The notes beneath the pieces are model-generated. The model made no database searches and was not told the DNA's origin. It saw only the letters and a list, made by a program, of their open reading frames with translations. A program made the position numbers and the translations under genes. 64,000 nt of DNA from JBDHTQ01 sp039808765 (GTDB lineage Bacteria > Pseudomonadota > Alphaproteobacteria > UBA2400). The stretch spans positions 124,001-188,000 of the forward strand of contig JBDHTQ010000004.1 of the NCBI GenBank assembly GCA_039808765.1, given 5' to 3'. Shown in pieces: positions 54,216-63,638 of the stretch (its first letter is position 1; every line of letters starts with the position of its first letter).

Positions 54216-55001
54216 ATGACCAGATCCGCTGCCAAACCGACTAAAAAACCAACAAAAAGTGAGGAATCAGGCGCTCGCCGTGCCTCTTCTCGTGCAAAAA
54301 AGCCGACAGAGAGCACAGTAAATCCAGAAAAGTTAACCTTTCGCGAGCAGATGGATCAGCTGCTGGTTGCTGCTTTGCCTTTTATTAACGATATCGGTTG
54401 GGAGGAGACAGCTCTTACGCATGGCGCGAAGAAAATCGGCTTGGATGAGCGGGCTGTGAAAAAGCTTTTTCCGACGGGCATTGAAGGGGTTATTCACCAT
54501 TTTCTGGATTGGGCTGATCGGCAAATGGTTTCAACTGCACAAGATGAAGCCTTTGCCATGATGCGGGTTCGCGAAAAAGTCGCCTTTTTAATTTGGAATC
54601 GGCTAATTCTGCTTACGCCCTATAAAGATGCTGTGCGCGGCTTATCACTACGCAATTTGCAGCCATGGAACAGTATGCAAGGATTGCGCGGGATTCGCAC
54701 CACGGTTAATAATATCTGGCATACGGCAGGCGATTCTTTAAGCGATCGTACCCGTTTTACCAAACGGTTGACGTTAACCTCGGTTTATCTTTCAACCTTC
54801 ATGTTTTGGCTTAACGATCATTCCAAAGATCAGCTCAAGACAGAGATGTTCCTCGAACGACGCATGAAGACTGCTTTGCGTTTTGGAAATGTTGTAGGGC
54901 GGGCGCGCACTGTTTTGAATCGTGTTGAGGATGTCTGTCGAGTTTTTATGGCTAATCGGGCTGCCACACGCACATCATCTCAAGAATCTTCGGGCCAGTG
55001 A
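54216..55001 (+). CDS. coq9: COQ9-family protein
   Basis: A protein of 261 residues. A Lys/Ser-rich N-terminal tail of 35 residues leads to a TetR-like helical start (LLVAALPFINDIGWEETALT, then GAKKIGLDERAVKKLFP), then the COQ9 C-terminal region (LLTPYKDAVRGLSL, WHTAGDSLSDRTRFTKRLTL, YLSTFMFWLNDHS). COQ9 proteins bind lipid and assist ubiquinone synthesis. The neighbourhood with rpsU is typical for alphaproteobacteria. Confidence 0.88.
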   Translation: MTRSAAKPTKKPTKSEESGARRASSRAKKPTESTVNPEKLTFREQMDQLLVAALPFINDIGWEETALTHGAKKIGLDERAVKKLFPTGIEGVIHHFLDWADRQMVSTAQDEAFAMMRVREKVAFLIWNRLILLTPYKDAVRGLSLRNLQPWNSMQGLRGIRTTVNNIWHTAGDSLSDRTRFTKRLTLTSVYLSTFMFWLNDHSKDQLKTEMFLERRMKTALRFGNVVGRARTVLNRVEDVCRVFMANRAATRTSSQESSGQ

Positions 55002-55035
55002 TGGTCTTGACGTTACATTTGAGTAAGTCTCGAAG

Positions 55036-55309
55036 ATGATTCGTGAAGCGCTTTCTCACATTGTGATTTCTGTAGGTGACTTGCAGAAGTCGTGTTTATT
55101 CTATGATTGGTTTCTTCGCATTCTTGGATATCAGCCATATCAGTCTTGGACACACGGTCAGAGCTGAAAACTTGGGGCGATGTATTTTGTTGTTGTTTCA
55201 AGTTGAAGTGCGTTTTAAGGACGTGTCGTGTCATCGCACAAATATTGGTCTAAATCAGCTTGCTTTTCATACCGCTGATAAAGACGATGTAGATCGCATA
55301 AAAGTGTAA
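55036..55309 (+). pseudogene. Frameshifted VOC/glyoxalase-family gene
   Basis: The first frame reads MIREALSHIVISVGDLQKSC followed by FYDWFLRILGYQPYQSW, the first beta-alpha unit of the vicinal oxygen chelate fold with its metal-binding His, then a stop at 55165. The end of the domain (NIGLNQLAFHTADKDDVDRI) appears in a different frame up to 55309. A frameshift somewhere between breaks the gene. The full fold needs about 125 residues, so there may be some loss as well. Confidence 0.6.
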
Positions 55310-55377
55310 TTCGTCGCGTAAAGCTTATTCCCAGTTCGTTCGCTAAGAATGCGAAAGAATGCTAATCAGAAAACAGC

Positions 55378-56139
55378 CTATTCTGTTTTATCAAGTGCCG
55401 GCGCTGATGAAGCAGCAGGATAGTCACAATGATCTGCTGTCACAATCACGAATCCTTTTGGGCCAGCCTCAATGGTAAACCGGTGTTCTATAGCATCGTC
55501 AATGATAGCGTGCTGCAACGGTAAAACACCTTCTGCTACTGATACGTGTCCGCCGATCAAATGAAATTTCATGCTGACGGGTTTGTCGGGATCGAACCAC
55601 GCTTCTGGCTTTGCCTCTGTGGAGGTGGCGGTTTGACCATCACCACTGACCGTGACCGCGCCATTGCCAAATGTTGCCGAGCTGTTGGTGCCCTGATTAA
55701 GCGGAGTGGAAAGCATGAAGCGTTTGCTTTCACCTTTACCACAGCCCCGTGGGTTTGCGGCAGCACTTAGGAGCAATTGCATACGCTCAAGAGAGACACC
55801 ACCATCGATTTTTTGATGCAAGAGTGAAATCAATCGTTCGTATGATTCATCAGGAATTTGTTTCATATAGCGATTCTGTAATTCAGCAATTTTTTGCTGA
55901 TTAACAAGCTCGTTGGCCTGCAGATCAATCACCTGCTTATGCAAGGTGTCACGTTCGTTGGCAATGCTTCTCATTTCATCCAAACGCTGATTGACCCGGG
56001 CCTGCATTTGGCTTTCGCCAAAATGGTAAAAAAATCCACCGACTATCAGTGCTGTTAAAACAAAGCCAAGCTTGATCATCAACTTGAGGCGGGCGCGCTG
56101 GCGATTTTTTCGTTGATAGCTGTTAAGACTGTAAGACAT
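55378..56139 (-). CDS. Membrane-anchored protein of unknown function
   Basis: A protein of 253 residues. A basic N-terminus is followed by a single membrane helix (about residues 22-42, MIKLGFVLTALIVGGFFYHF), then a coiled coil of about 60 residues (NQRLDEMRSIANERDTLHKQ and on), then a beta-rich domain with three cysteines. Residues past 155 (FGNGAVTVSGDGQTATS) may be a linker. The bulk would be in the periplasm. I do not recognise the family. Confidence 0.65.
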   Translation of the reverse strand: MSYSLNSYQRKNRQRARLKLMIKLGFVLTALIVGGFFYHFGESQMQARVNQRLDEMRSIANERDTLHKQVIDLQANELVNQQKIAELQNRYMKQIPDESYERLISLLHQKIDGGVSLERMQLLLSAAANPRGCGKGESKRFMLSTPLNQGTNSSATFGNGAVTVSGDGQTATSTEAKPEAWFDPDKPVSMKFHLIGGHVSVAEGVLPLQHAIIDDAIEHRFTIEAGPKGFVIVTADHCDYPAASSAPALDKTE

Positions 56140-56217
56140 TGTCGAGCGAAGATAAAAGCAGTTCGCCAGCTTGCCAAGCTAAAATTTTAGCGTAGAGGGG
56201 CTTGTGCAGTTTTTTCT

Positions 56218-56904
56218 TTAAGCGGGAATGGCTTCATGTTTTTCGTCGCTTGTTGTCTCTGCCTCTGCAAGAGCGGCTGGTTCATGAGGCACCTCAGCCG
56301 AAGTTATTTGAGGTTGTTGTGCCTCTTCAGCGTGTAAAGCCAGCATCGGATGTTTGCTGTCGTCGCTGTAGTACATTTTAAAGCCCGGCGGGAAAGGCAG
56401 GTAGCGCTCAATAATGCGTTTGAGGCGGGTGTCGGATACGTGGGACACAGAAGAGAACCAATCAACAATGCGTCCGTCTGGCGAGATTAAAAATTTGTGG
56501 AAATCCCACTTAACCTGCCCTAATTCAGACACTTGTTCTGCCGCCCAGTCAAAAAACGGGTGGCGTGCGGCTCCCAAAACCATGGTCTTTCCGGTCATGG
56601 GAAAGGTTGCGCCGTACTGGTTTTTGCAATAGTCGCGAATTTCTTGATCGCTCTCAAATTCATTTTTGCTGAAATCGCCTGACGGTATTCCTAAAACAAT
56701 GAGTCCGCGCTCCCGGTATTGTTCATAAATCGCCTGCAGTTCAAGCAGTTGGCGTGAAAAAGAAGAACGTGACGAAATATTAACGACAAGAATAGCGAGA
56801 CCGCGAAAACTCTCCATCGGCAAGAGTTCCCCATCTATTCCCATGAAAACAAACTTCCACGCTCCACCGGTGCGCGGTGGAGTTCTCGAAAATGACACTG
56901 CCAT
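56218..56904 (-). CDS. Glutathione-peroxidase homologue lacking the catalytic cysteine
   Basis: A protein of 228 residues. Residues about 35-160 follow the glutathione peroxidase fold: LAILVVNISSRSSFSRQL where family members have VNVASxCGxTxQ, then RGLIVLGIPSGDF, EIRDYCKNQYGATFPMTGK, and VKWDFHKFLISPDGRIVDWF where the family has WNFxKFLV. The peroxidatic Cys/Sec is replaced by Ser, and the Gln of the triad position (NQFGxQE) is also changed. The C-terminal 40 residues are an Ala/Glu-rich tail. It is probably not a peroxidase. Confidence 0.8.
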   Translation of the reverse strand: MAVSFSRTPPRTGGAWKFVFMGIDGELLPMESFRGLAILVVNISSRSSFSRQLLELQAIYEQYRERGLIVLGIPSGDFSKNEFESDQEIRDYCKNQYGATFPMTGKTMVLGAARHPFFDWAAEQVSELGQVKWDFHKFLISPDGRIVDWFSSVSHVSDTRLKRIIERYLPFPPGFKMYYSDDSKHPMLALHAEEAQQPQITSAEVPHEPAALAEAETTSDEKHEAIPA

Positions 56905-57009
56905 CTTCACGTCCCTTCCTTCTTTGGATAGATTTAGGATAAATAATCCCTTAATCAATGTCCAGCATATTAACGAAGGGTTAAGTATTTATTTTTTGCG
57001 TAGGCTACC

Positions 57010-59313
57010 TTATTGCGCAGCACCAAAGGCATCGGGACTTAGGCTGGGGCTTTCAAATTCGCCTAAATTCTTGAAATACAGGCGGAAGAAGATACTGTCG
57101 CCTGAGCTCAACCCAGAACGTGCAACATAGTCGCGTCGACCCATCAAGCTAAACGTTAGGCACTCATCGCTGTAAGTTAAATTAAGATTACTGTTAAGGG
57201 CGCCGCCGTCACTGGTTAAATCTTGGCGATGTGAGCCAGAGATCGTCCAGTGGGGAAGAAATGTCCATCGACCGCCAAACGTAACTTCTTGGCGGTTTTC
57301 TGTGAGAAGCGTGTCCTGTGGAGCTTCCTCGGCCATCAGGTAATTGACCGATCCCTGCAACCATGTGGGTCCGACCAGCATTCTCAAATCGTGTTCATGA
57401 GGTTGATAGGTGGCATTATCAATGCGCACGCTATAAATGGCATCTAGCCAATCGGGAATCATACCGCTGAAGCTGCCCACATAATCAGAATCATGAGTTT
57501 CTAGTCCGCTGGAGGTGGGGTAATTGGGCGAAGAAAGCTCATAGCTTTGTCCCACCATCGCCATCACGCTGGCGCCATTGTTGCCGCTCCAACCGCCACG
57601 CATCCCATATGCTACACGTTGTCCACCATCCAGAATATCTTCACCGGCATAGCGGTTCAGGCCGAACAGGTTGGTGGTGTCATACTCCAGTCCGACGCTG
57701 TCTTCGTTAGGGAGTGCATCGTCAGCATCTTGGTTGGGAGCAAGTGAAAGTTGGGCAATTGGCTCTAAAAATTCCTGTCCACTATCAACGAGTTTAACCA
57801 TCGGCATGCGTGCAGTGACCTGCAGCTGGGCAAAGGGGCGGGCATCGGTTGCTTCTTCATCGCTATTCGTGACCAGGTTTCGGGCAGAGTAGCCATCTAC
57901 ACGGGCCATCGCCTCGTTGGTGATAACCAATCCAATCGGCAAGACATCTTCACGCCGCCAGTTGATGTCACCGGAAAGACGGGCAGAATCCTGTCCTGTT
58001 GAGCGAGACACAAGTCGTGAATCTGCACCAAAATTCCAACGTCCGCCTAACCAATCACGTTGCGGGGTTTGGTTGGTGTAGGCAGCCCGCACAACATCAG
58101 GTTCAGCAACAGTGTTGCCATCGCGCAGGTCCTGAAAGGAGAGACCTTCAATAATGCCATGGCCCCGTTCGGTATAATTTTCCAGCGCTGCTGTGCTCGT
58201 GAGAATGTCTTCTGATGAGTATGACCACAGATCCAGATAAGAGTCGTCTGTTGTGCGTTTAATATTCATATTCGCGACCCAGTTTTCATCAAACTGATAA
58301 CTTCCCTCAGCAAAAAGGTGGCCGCGCAGTGTTTTATCACCCGTGGTGCCGCTTAAATCATCTTCAATCGCATCGTTTGTGGCGCTAAAATCAACCTTAA
58401 ACTTTCCTTGGTCTGTTGTTTGACGCCACTCCCCCCCCAACAATAAGCCGCGCTTGGCTGAGTAGCTGGCTTCCAGTGTGGCATCACGGGTTGGGTCAAT
58501 ATCAAAGTAGTAATAATTGCGCGAAACAAAACCAAGGTTGTTACGCGATCCCAAGACCGGGGCCAGAAAGCCGGAGCGACGGTCAACCGTTGGGTCGGGG
58601 TGCGCGAGATAGGGGGTAAAAAAAATCGGTACCCCCCCCATTTCCAATGTGGCATTGCGGTAATAAACATCCTTGCGCACATTATCGTGAATAATACGGT
58701 CTGCACGCACCTGCCAGAGCGGGGGTTTGCTCGGATCCTCTTTGCAGACATCGCAAGCCGTATACAGCGCACGATTCATGCGAATGAAGCGCCCTTCTGT
58801 TCGCTCCCCTTCAACCGCCACAAAGCGTGAATTATCAGACATCAATAAGCCAATTTGCTGAATGAATCCTTGTTTCATATCACGGCTTAAAATAACCCTT
58901 TCTGCAAACATCACATCGCCAGTGTTTTGCCAAAGTGTAACGTGACCTTCGGCTGTCACCAGATCAAGCTTGCGGTCATAAACCATACGATCTGCTTTCA
59001 TAATCTGGGTGTCATAGTGCAAGCGGACATCGCCTTCTGCGGTTACTTTTTGGGCTTTGTCATCATAAATGATTTTAAGGGCATCCAAAAGCACAGGTAG
59101 ATCTTTTTGTGCTGCTTCGGATGTGGACACAGCTGAAGAAGCCGTTGCAGGAGCGATTGGGGCAATTCCCCCCGTTGCTTTTTCATTGGGTGTTTTGGCT
59201 TTATTGTATGCAACTGTTTGCGCTGGTGTGTCGTCGGCCAGCGCAGATGCAAAAAATGCAGGCGAACTCAAGACGCACGTTGTCAATAGAAAGGCGAAAA
59301 AAATGCGGCGCAT
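57010..59313 (-). CDS. lptD: LPS-assembly protein LptD
   Basis: A protein of 767 residues from the ATG at 59313, chosen because a signal peptide follows directly (MRRIFFAFLLTTCVLSSPAF, ending ASALA); the frame can be extended to 59448. An OstA/LptA-like jellyroll region comes next (IIYDDKAQKVTAEGDVRLHY, then MVYDRKLDLVTAEGHVTLWQ), with CDVC and a P-L-W-Q-V-R-A segment typical of alphaproteobacterial LptD. The rest is a 26-strand-type beta-barrel with alternating aromatic residues. It inserts LPS in the outer membrane. It is downstream of rmuC with a 64-base gap. Confidence 0.95.
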   Translation of the reverse strand: MRRIFFAFLLTTCVLSSPAFFASALADDTPAQTVAYNKAKTPNEKATGGIAPIAPATASSAVSTSEAAQKDLPVLLDALKIIYDDKAQKVTAEGDVRLHYDTQIMKADRMVYDRKLDLVTAEGHVTLWQNTGDVMFAERVILSRDMKQGFIQQIGLLMSDNSRFVAVEGERTEGRFIRMNRALYTACDVCKEDPSKPPLWQVRADRIIHDNVRKDVYYRNATLEMGGVPIFFTPYLAHPDPTVDRRSGFLAPVLGSRNNLGFVSRNYYYFDIDPTRDATLEASYSAKRGLLLGGEWRQTTDQGKFKVDFSATNDAIEDDLSGTTGDKTLRGHLFAEGSYQFDENWVANMNIKRTTDDSYLDLWSYSSEDILTSTAALENYTERGHGIIEGLSFQDLRDGNTVAEPDVVRAAYTNQTPQRDWLGGRWNFGADSRLVSRSTGQDSARLSGDINWRREDVLPIGLVITNEAMARVDGYSARNLVTNSDEEATDARPFAQLQVTARMPMVKLVDSGQEFLEPIAQLSLAPNQDADDALPNEDSVGLEYDTTNLFGLNRYAGEDILDGGQRVAYGMRGGWSGNNGASVMAMVGQSYELSSPNYPTSSGLETHDSDYVGSFSGMIPDWLDAIYSVRIDNATYQPHEHDLRMLVGPTWLQGSVNYLMAEEAPQDTLLTENRQEVTFGGRWTFLPHWTISGSHRQDLTSDGGALNSNLNLTYSDECLTFSLMGRRDYVARSGLSSGDSIFFRLYFKNLGEFESPSLSPDAFGAAQ

Positions 59314-59377
59314 AGGTATTGATTGACCCAGTCGCGCGGACCTGTCAATTAAAGAACGTGATAAGGGGAGTTTTTCC

Positions 59378-60616
59378 TTAAGATGTGGGCAAAAGTGTCT
59401 CATTTTCATCGTCGGAAAAATCCTCGGGTGTGATGTCATTATTTTCAATTTTTAGTGATGTGATCTCTTTTTTTACGCGAACCCCTTTGGCGCGAAATCC
59501 TTCAACCTGCCGCAGCAGGTTTCCGCGCCCTGCGGCAAGCCGTTTGACGAGCGTCTCGTGTGCGGCGCGTGCCGAGGTCAGGTGTTTATCAACCTCATTT
59601 ACGCTTTCGATCACTAAACGCACCTGCTCATAAAGATTTGCTGCTTCAAGGGCAATATGCTGAGCATTTTGTTCTTGTTTTTCAAGTTGCAGGGCGGCGT
59701 TAATAATGTTGAGCGTGAGCAGCAGCGTGGAGGGCGCCACCAGCACCACGCGTTTGCTCCATGCAAAAGACATTAACTCAGAATCAAGGTCGAGGGCAAG
59801 CGCAAGGGCACTTTCAATCGGCATAAAAAGCAGTACATACTCGTGGGCAAGCAAGCTGCCTTGATCCTGATACTTTTTACCTGACAATTCTTTTATATGG
59901 TTACGGATGGATTGGACGAAAACATTTTGTAAATGCGTTTTGTCTTCTGGTGTGTTTTCTGTCTCGGTGGCTGTAAGATTGATGTATGAAATCAAGGACA
60001 GCTTTGAATCCACCACAACTTTGCGATTATTGCATAAATTAATAATGAAATCAGGTTTAAGCAGTGTACCCTCTTCGTTGCGCAAACGTTGCCCTTCGCC
60101 TTGCGGAATATAATCAACTCCTTCTTTTAGACCCGATAGTGACAATATATTTTCGAGAATCATTTCTCCCCATTGTCCGCGTTTTTGGGATTGACCTTTA
60201 AGCGCGCGGGCGAGGCTATCAGCTTCTGCGCTTAATGTTTTGTTGGAGAGGTTAAGCTGTTCGATTTGTGCTTTAAGGCTGATGCGTTGCTCGGCTTCTT
60301 TGCCATAAACATCCTCCACTTTTTTCTGAAAACCCTCAATACGTTCTTTCATGGGAGTTAACAAAACATCGATCTGTTGACGGGATTGTTCTGAGGTATT
60401 TTGCATGATTTTGTGGGCTGTTGATTCAAACCACAGCTTCATGTTTTCATTTTGCTGCGCTGCGGCTTGCTTGAGTGTTTCTTCGCGTTGTTGCGCTTGA
60501 GCGAGTGCGGTAGCCAAGCCGGTTTGTTCCCGTAATGCACGGGTTGTGGCATAAAAGTATCCGCAAATTGCGCCGAAAAGAGCGGCGAGCGTAAAGATTA
60601 TAATTGTTACCATCAT
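59378..60616 (-). CDS. rmuC: DNA recombination protein RmuC
   Basis: A protein of 412 residues: one N-terminal membrane helix (IIIFTLAALFGAICGYFYA), a long coiled coil, then the RmuC domain (QSQKRGQWGEMILENILSLS, PDFIINLCNNRKVVVDSKLS, HEYVLLFMPIE, SKRVVLVAPSTLLLTL). The nuclease-fold residues D-x-K around VVDSKL are present. It limits rearrangement between inverted repeats in E. coli. It overlaps recR by four bases. Confidence 0.95.
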   Translation of the reverse strand: MMVTIIIFTLAALFGAICGYFYATTRALREQTGLATALAQAQQREETLKQAAAQQNENMKLWFESTAHKIMQNTSEQSRQQIDVLLTPMKERIEGFQKKVEDVYGKEAEQRISLKAQIEQLNLSNKTLSAEADSLARALKGQSQKRGQWGEMILENILSLSGLKEGVDYIPQGEGQRLRNEEGTLLKPDFIINLCNNRKVVVDSKLSLISYINLTATETENTPEDKTHLQNVFVQSIRNHIKELSGKKYQDQGSLLAHEYVLLFMPIESALALALDLDSELMSFAWSKRVVLVAPSTLLLTLNIINAALQLEKQEQNAQHIALEAANLYEQVRLVIESVNEVDKHLTSARAAHETLVKRLAAGRGNLLRQVEGFRAKGVRVKKEITSLKIENNDITPEDFSDDENETLLPTS

Positions 60617-61206
60617 GCGCTTCGCCGGGCTTGCAGAGCAGCAATCAGCGTCCCTTCATCGAGATAATCCAATTCACCACCGAGCGGCACACCCTGTGCA
60701 AGTGAGCTGATGCGAATATCCAACGATTTAAGCGCATCGCTGACGTAGTGTGCCGTGGTTTGTCCATCCACTGTGGCAGGCAAGGCCATGATGACTTCAT
60801 GAATGGTTTCATCGCGCACGCGTTGCACTAATTGGGGCACGTGAAGTTGCTCGGGTGTTACGCCAGCAAGTGCTGATAAAACGCCACCAAGAACAAAATA
60901 ACGTCCCTTGAAAGCGTGGGTGCGTTCCATCGCCCACAGGTCAGCGACATCTTCAACCACACAGAGTTGGGTTGCCTCGCGGCGATGATCCTGGCAAAGG
61001 TGACAGGGATCAATCACATCAAGATTATGGCAAAGCGTGCATGACGTTAGTTTATCGTCGGCCTCGATCAAGGCTTGTGCGAGGGGCCGCAGCAATTGGT
61101 CACGTTTGCGAAAGAGATGAAGCACAACACGACGGGCCGAGCGCGGGCCAAGGCCGGGCAGACGGCCCAGCAGCGTGATCAAATGCTCAAGTTCAGCGCC
61201 CATCAT
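60613..61206 (-). CDS. recR: Recombination mediator RecR
   Basis: A protein of 197 residues with an N-terminal HhH (LGRLPGLGPRSARR), a zinc finger (CTLCHNLDVIDPCHLC), and a Toprim domain (LCVVEDVADLWAMERTHAF, YFVLGG). It works with RecF/RecO to load RecA at gaps. The order dnaX-ybaB-recR is the standard bacterial arrangement. Two adjacent ATGs begin the frame. Confidence 0.98.
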   Translation of the reverse strand: MMGAELEHLITLLGRLPGLGPRSARRVVLHLFRKRDQLLRPLAQALIEADDKLTSCTLCHNLDVIDPCHLCQDHRREATQLCVVEDVADLWAMERTHAFKGRYFVLGGVLSALAGVTPEQLHVPQLVQRVRDETIHEVIMALPATVDGQTTAHYVSDALKSLDIRISSLAQGVPLGGELDYLDEGTLIAALQARRSA

Positions 61207-61231
61207 GATGTGTTGCTTTTATCCTTCGTTG

Positions 61232-61552
61232 TTAGAAAGGAAGTGACACGCCAGGTGGCAAGTTTAAGCCACCCATTACGTCTTTCATGGCAGTGTTGGA
61301 AGCTGTTTCACTCTTTGTGTGAGCGTCATTAATTGCGGCAACCAGCAAATCTTCCAACATGTCGGTTTCACCTTCCTTTAGCAATGCAGAATCAATTTTT
61401 ACCGCACGCGCAATGCCGTTGCCCGTCAATGTGACGCTGACCGCGCCGCCACCAGCGGTGCCTGTAAATTCGGTTTGTGCCAGCTGGTCTTTGACCGCAC
61501 CGATTTTGGTTTGCATTTGTTGAGCTTGTTTCATCATTAGGGCAAAATTCAT
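61232..61552 (-). CDS. ybaB: YbaB/EbfC nucleoid-associated protein
   Basis: A protein of 106 residues. The sequence MNFALMMKQAQQMQTKIGAV, the central TGTAGGGAVSVTLTGNGIA and the terminal GGLNLPPG are characteristic. It is a small dimeric DNA-binding protein. It lies two bases from dnaX and 25 from recR. Confidence 0.97.
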   Translation of the reverse strand: MNFALMMKQAQQMQTKIGAVKDQLAQTEFTGTAGGGAVSVTLTGNGIARAVKIDSALLKEGETDMLEDLLVAAINDAHTKSETASNTAMKDVMGGLNLPPGVSLPF

Positions 61553-61554
61553 TT

Positions 61555-63399
61555 TTAATCTTCCTCGCTTTCGTCGTTTAAATACTCGGACAAATGATCA
61601 TGCGATGAAAAATCGACAACAGATTCATCGTGCATACGCTGGTCCGATGGGGGTGAAGAGGTGTCGGGGGGTACCCGAGTGTTTTCATCAATTTGAATGA
61701 CATCACGAACATTTTCAAGTTTGGAGCCGGGGAATGCCAGTAATACGGCTTTGACCAGAGGATGTTCATGCGCTTCAGCTAAGATGTTTTTATGCGTGGC
61801 CTCATCTTCTTCTGCTAACGTGAGGTGAGAAGAGGTTTGTGCAATTGAGATCATCCACGGCTGGTTTGTCCATTGGCTAAGCAGTTGCGAAAGCCGCGTG
61901 GTGATAGAGGAATGAGCGCCAGCACGCGGATAAAGCGTTAGTCGCCCATAAGCAAAATTCTGACATTCAATAAAGTTATAAATTTGACCATATAAGGTCA
62001 TTTCGCGCTTGTTTGAAATGAGGGTGGCAAGACTACGCCAGTCGTTAAGCGCAATGTGAGCGTGTTGTGCAGGGGAGGGGGCTTCTGCTGGCTGTTTTGA
62101 TACAGCAGAAAGTGTTCCTGTATTGCTTTGCTGAAGGCGAACTGTGCGGAAAGACTGTGGCCCCTGCGCTGCTGCAGACGAAGTGGAGAGTGTCTGTCCT
62201 GCCAACATCGACTGTGCGCCTTCTTGGGAAAGTTTTTTGATCAATTCACCCGGCGAAGGAAGTGTACCAATATGAGCAAGGCGAATCAAAAGCATTTCCA
62301 ACGCTGCCATAGGCTGAGGTGCCATCTGAACTTCGGGAATGCCTTTGAGCAAAACTTGCCAAGCACGTGCGAGCGCAGGGGTGCCAAATTTTTCAGCCAG
62401 CTCTTTCATGCCTTTTTGTTCGTCTACAGAAAGTGTAGTATCGGCTTTGCCTTCAGGAAGAATTTTGAAACGCGACAACTGGTGCACAAATTGCAGCATA
62501 TCCTGCAAGACAATTAACGCATCAGCACCAGCTGTGTGCAGTTGATTCAGGCGTTGCAGGGCCTCAAAAGCATTGCCGTCTAATGTGAAACTCAAGATGT
62601 CCAACACATTGCGTTGGTCTGCTAACCCCAGCATGGTGCGGACCATCACGGCATTAATCGTGCCGCCACCTTGAGAAATAGCCTGATCAAGCAAGGATAG
62701 GCCATCACGGGCCGACCCATCTGCTGCGCGGGCAATCAGCTGTTTTGATGTTTGATCAATTTCTACTGCTTCCGCATCGGCAATTTTTGTGAAAAGCGCC
62801 ATCAGTTCTTCCATGGTCAGTCGACGAAGGTCAAACCGTTGACAGCGCGATAAAACCGTGATTGGAACTTTACGAATTTCAGTGGTGGCAAAAATAAAAA
62901 TGACGTGCGGTGGTGGTTCTTCAAGCGTTTTCAAAAGTGCGTTGAAGGCGTTTTTGGACAGCATGTGCACTTCATCAATGATATAAACTTTGGTGCGAAC
63001 TGACGTCGGTGCATACTTGACGCCATCAATGATTTCTCGAATGTCTTCAACACCCGTCCGTGATGCTGCGTCCATCTCTAACACATCGACACAGCGGCCC
63101 TCGGCGATGCTCACGCATGATTCGCAGACATTGCAGGGGGTGATGGTTGGTCCTTCAACGCAGTTCAAGCCTTTGGCGATAATACGTGCTGTTGTGGTTT
63201 TTCCGACACCCCGCACCCCTGTCAGCATAAAAGCATGGGCAATGCGATTCGCTGCAAACGCATTAGTTAGGGTGCGAACCAGTGCCTCTTGACCCATTAA
63301 GTCAGCAAAGATTTTAGGACGATACTTGCGTGCTAAAACAAAATAAGCCGCATCTTTTTCAGATGGTGGTGAGGTGCGGTGGGTGGTTGAATCGTTCAT
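61555..63399 (-). CDS. dnaX: DNA polymerase III subunits gamma and tau
   Basis: A protein of 614 residues. The AAA+ module is clear: ARKYRPKIFADLMGQEALVR, Walker A GVRGVGKTTTAR, zinc-binding CNVCESC, Walker B YIIDEVHMLS, sensor TEIRKVPITVLSRCQRFDLR. The C-terminal half carries the tau-type extension that binds the polymerase. It is the clamp-loader motor. It is the first gene of the minus-strand set dnaX-ybaB-recR-rmuC. I saw no 4.5S RNA gene upstream. Confidence 0.98.
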   Translation of the reverse strand: MNDSTTHRTSPPSEKDAAYFVLARKYRPKIFADLMGQEALVRTLTNAFAANRIAHAFMLTGVRGVGKTTTARIIAKGLNCVEGPTITPCNVCESCVSIAEGRCVDVLEMDAASRTGVEDIREIIDGVKYAPTSVRTKVYIIDEVHMLSKNAFNALLKTLEEPPPHVIFIFATTEIRKVPITVLSRCQRFDLRRLTMEELMALFTKIADAEAVEIDQTSKQLIARAADGSARDGLSLLDQAISQGGGTINAVMVRTMLGLADQRNVLDILSFTLDGNAFEALQRLNQLHTAGADALIVLQDMLQFVHQLSRFKILPEGKADTTLSVDEQKGMKELAEKFGTPALARAWQVLLKGIPEVQMAPQPMAALEMLLIRLAHIGTLPSPGELIKKLSQEGAQSMLAGQTLSTSSAAAQGPQSFRTVRLQQSNTGTLSAVSKQPAEAPSPAQHAHIALNDWRSLATLISNKREMTLYGQIYNFIECQNFAYGRLTLYPRAGAHSSITTRLSQLLSQWTNQPWMISIAQTSSHLTLAEEDEATHKNILAEAHEHPLVKAVLLAFPGSKLENVRDVIQIDENTRVPPDTSSPPSDQRMHDESVVDFSSHDHLSEYLNDESEED

Positions 63400-63638
63400 G
63401 CCTCACGTATAGCGCGACTTGCGAAGAAATTCAGTCAAAAAATACCGTACCATGGTGGATTTATTTTTTTTCAGGATGTTGAAAATCTTATATCGTGCCT
63501 AAAGGTGTGTTGCAGTTAAAAAAACTTTAAATTATCTGCGGATAAATTAACTGTCCTACAAGGGGCTTTTAGCAAATTTGTGTCATAATTCGTGTGGTTT
63601 TTGGATTTGATGGAAGTCGCGGAGGAGAAAAAAGGAAA

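Noticed and set aside
63400..63638. Possible 4.5S (SRP) RNA upstream of dnaX, where many relatives have it
   Set aside because: The conserved SRP core (GGTCAGG...GGAAGCAGC) is not present on either strand.
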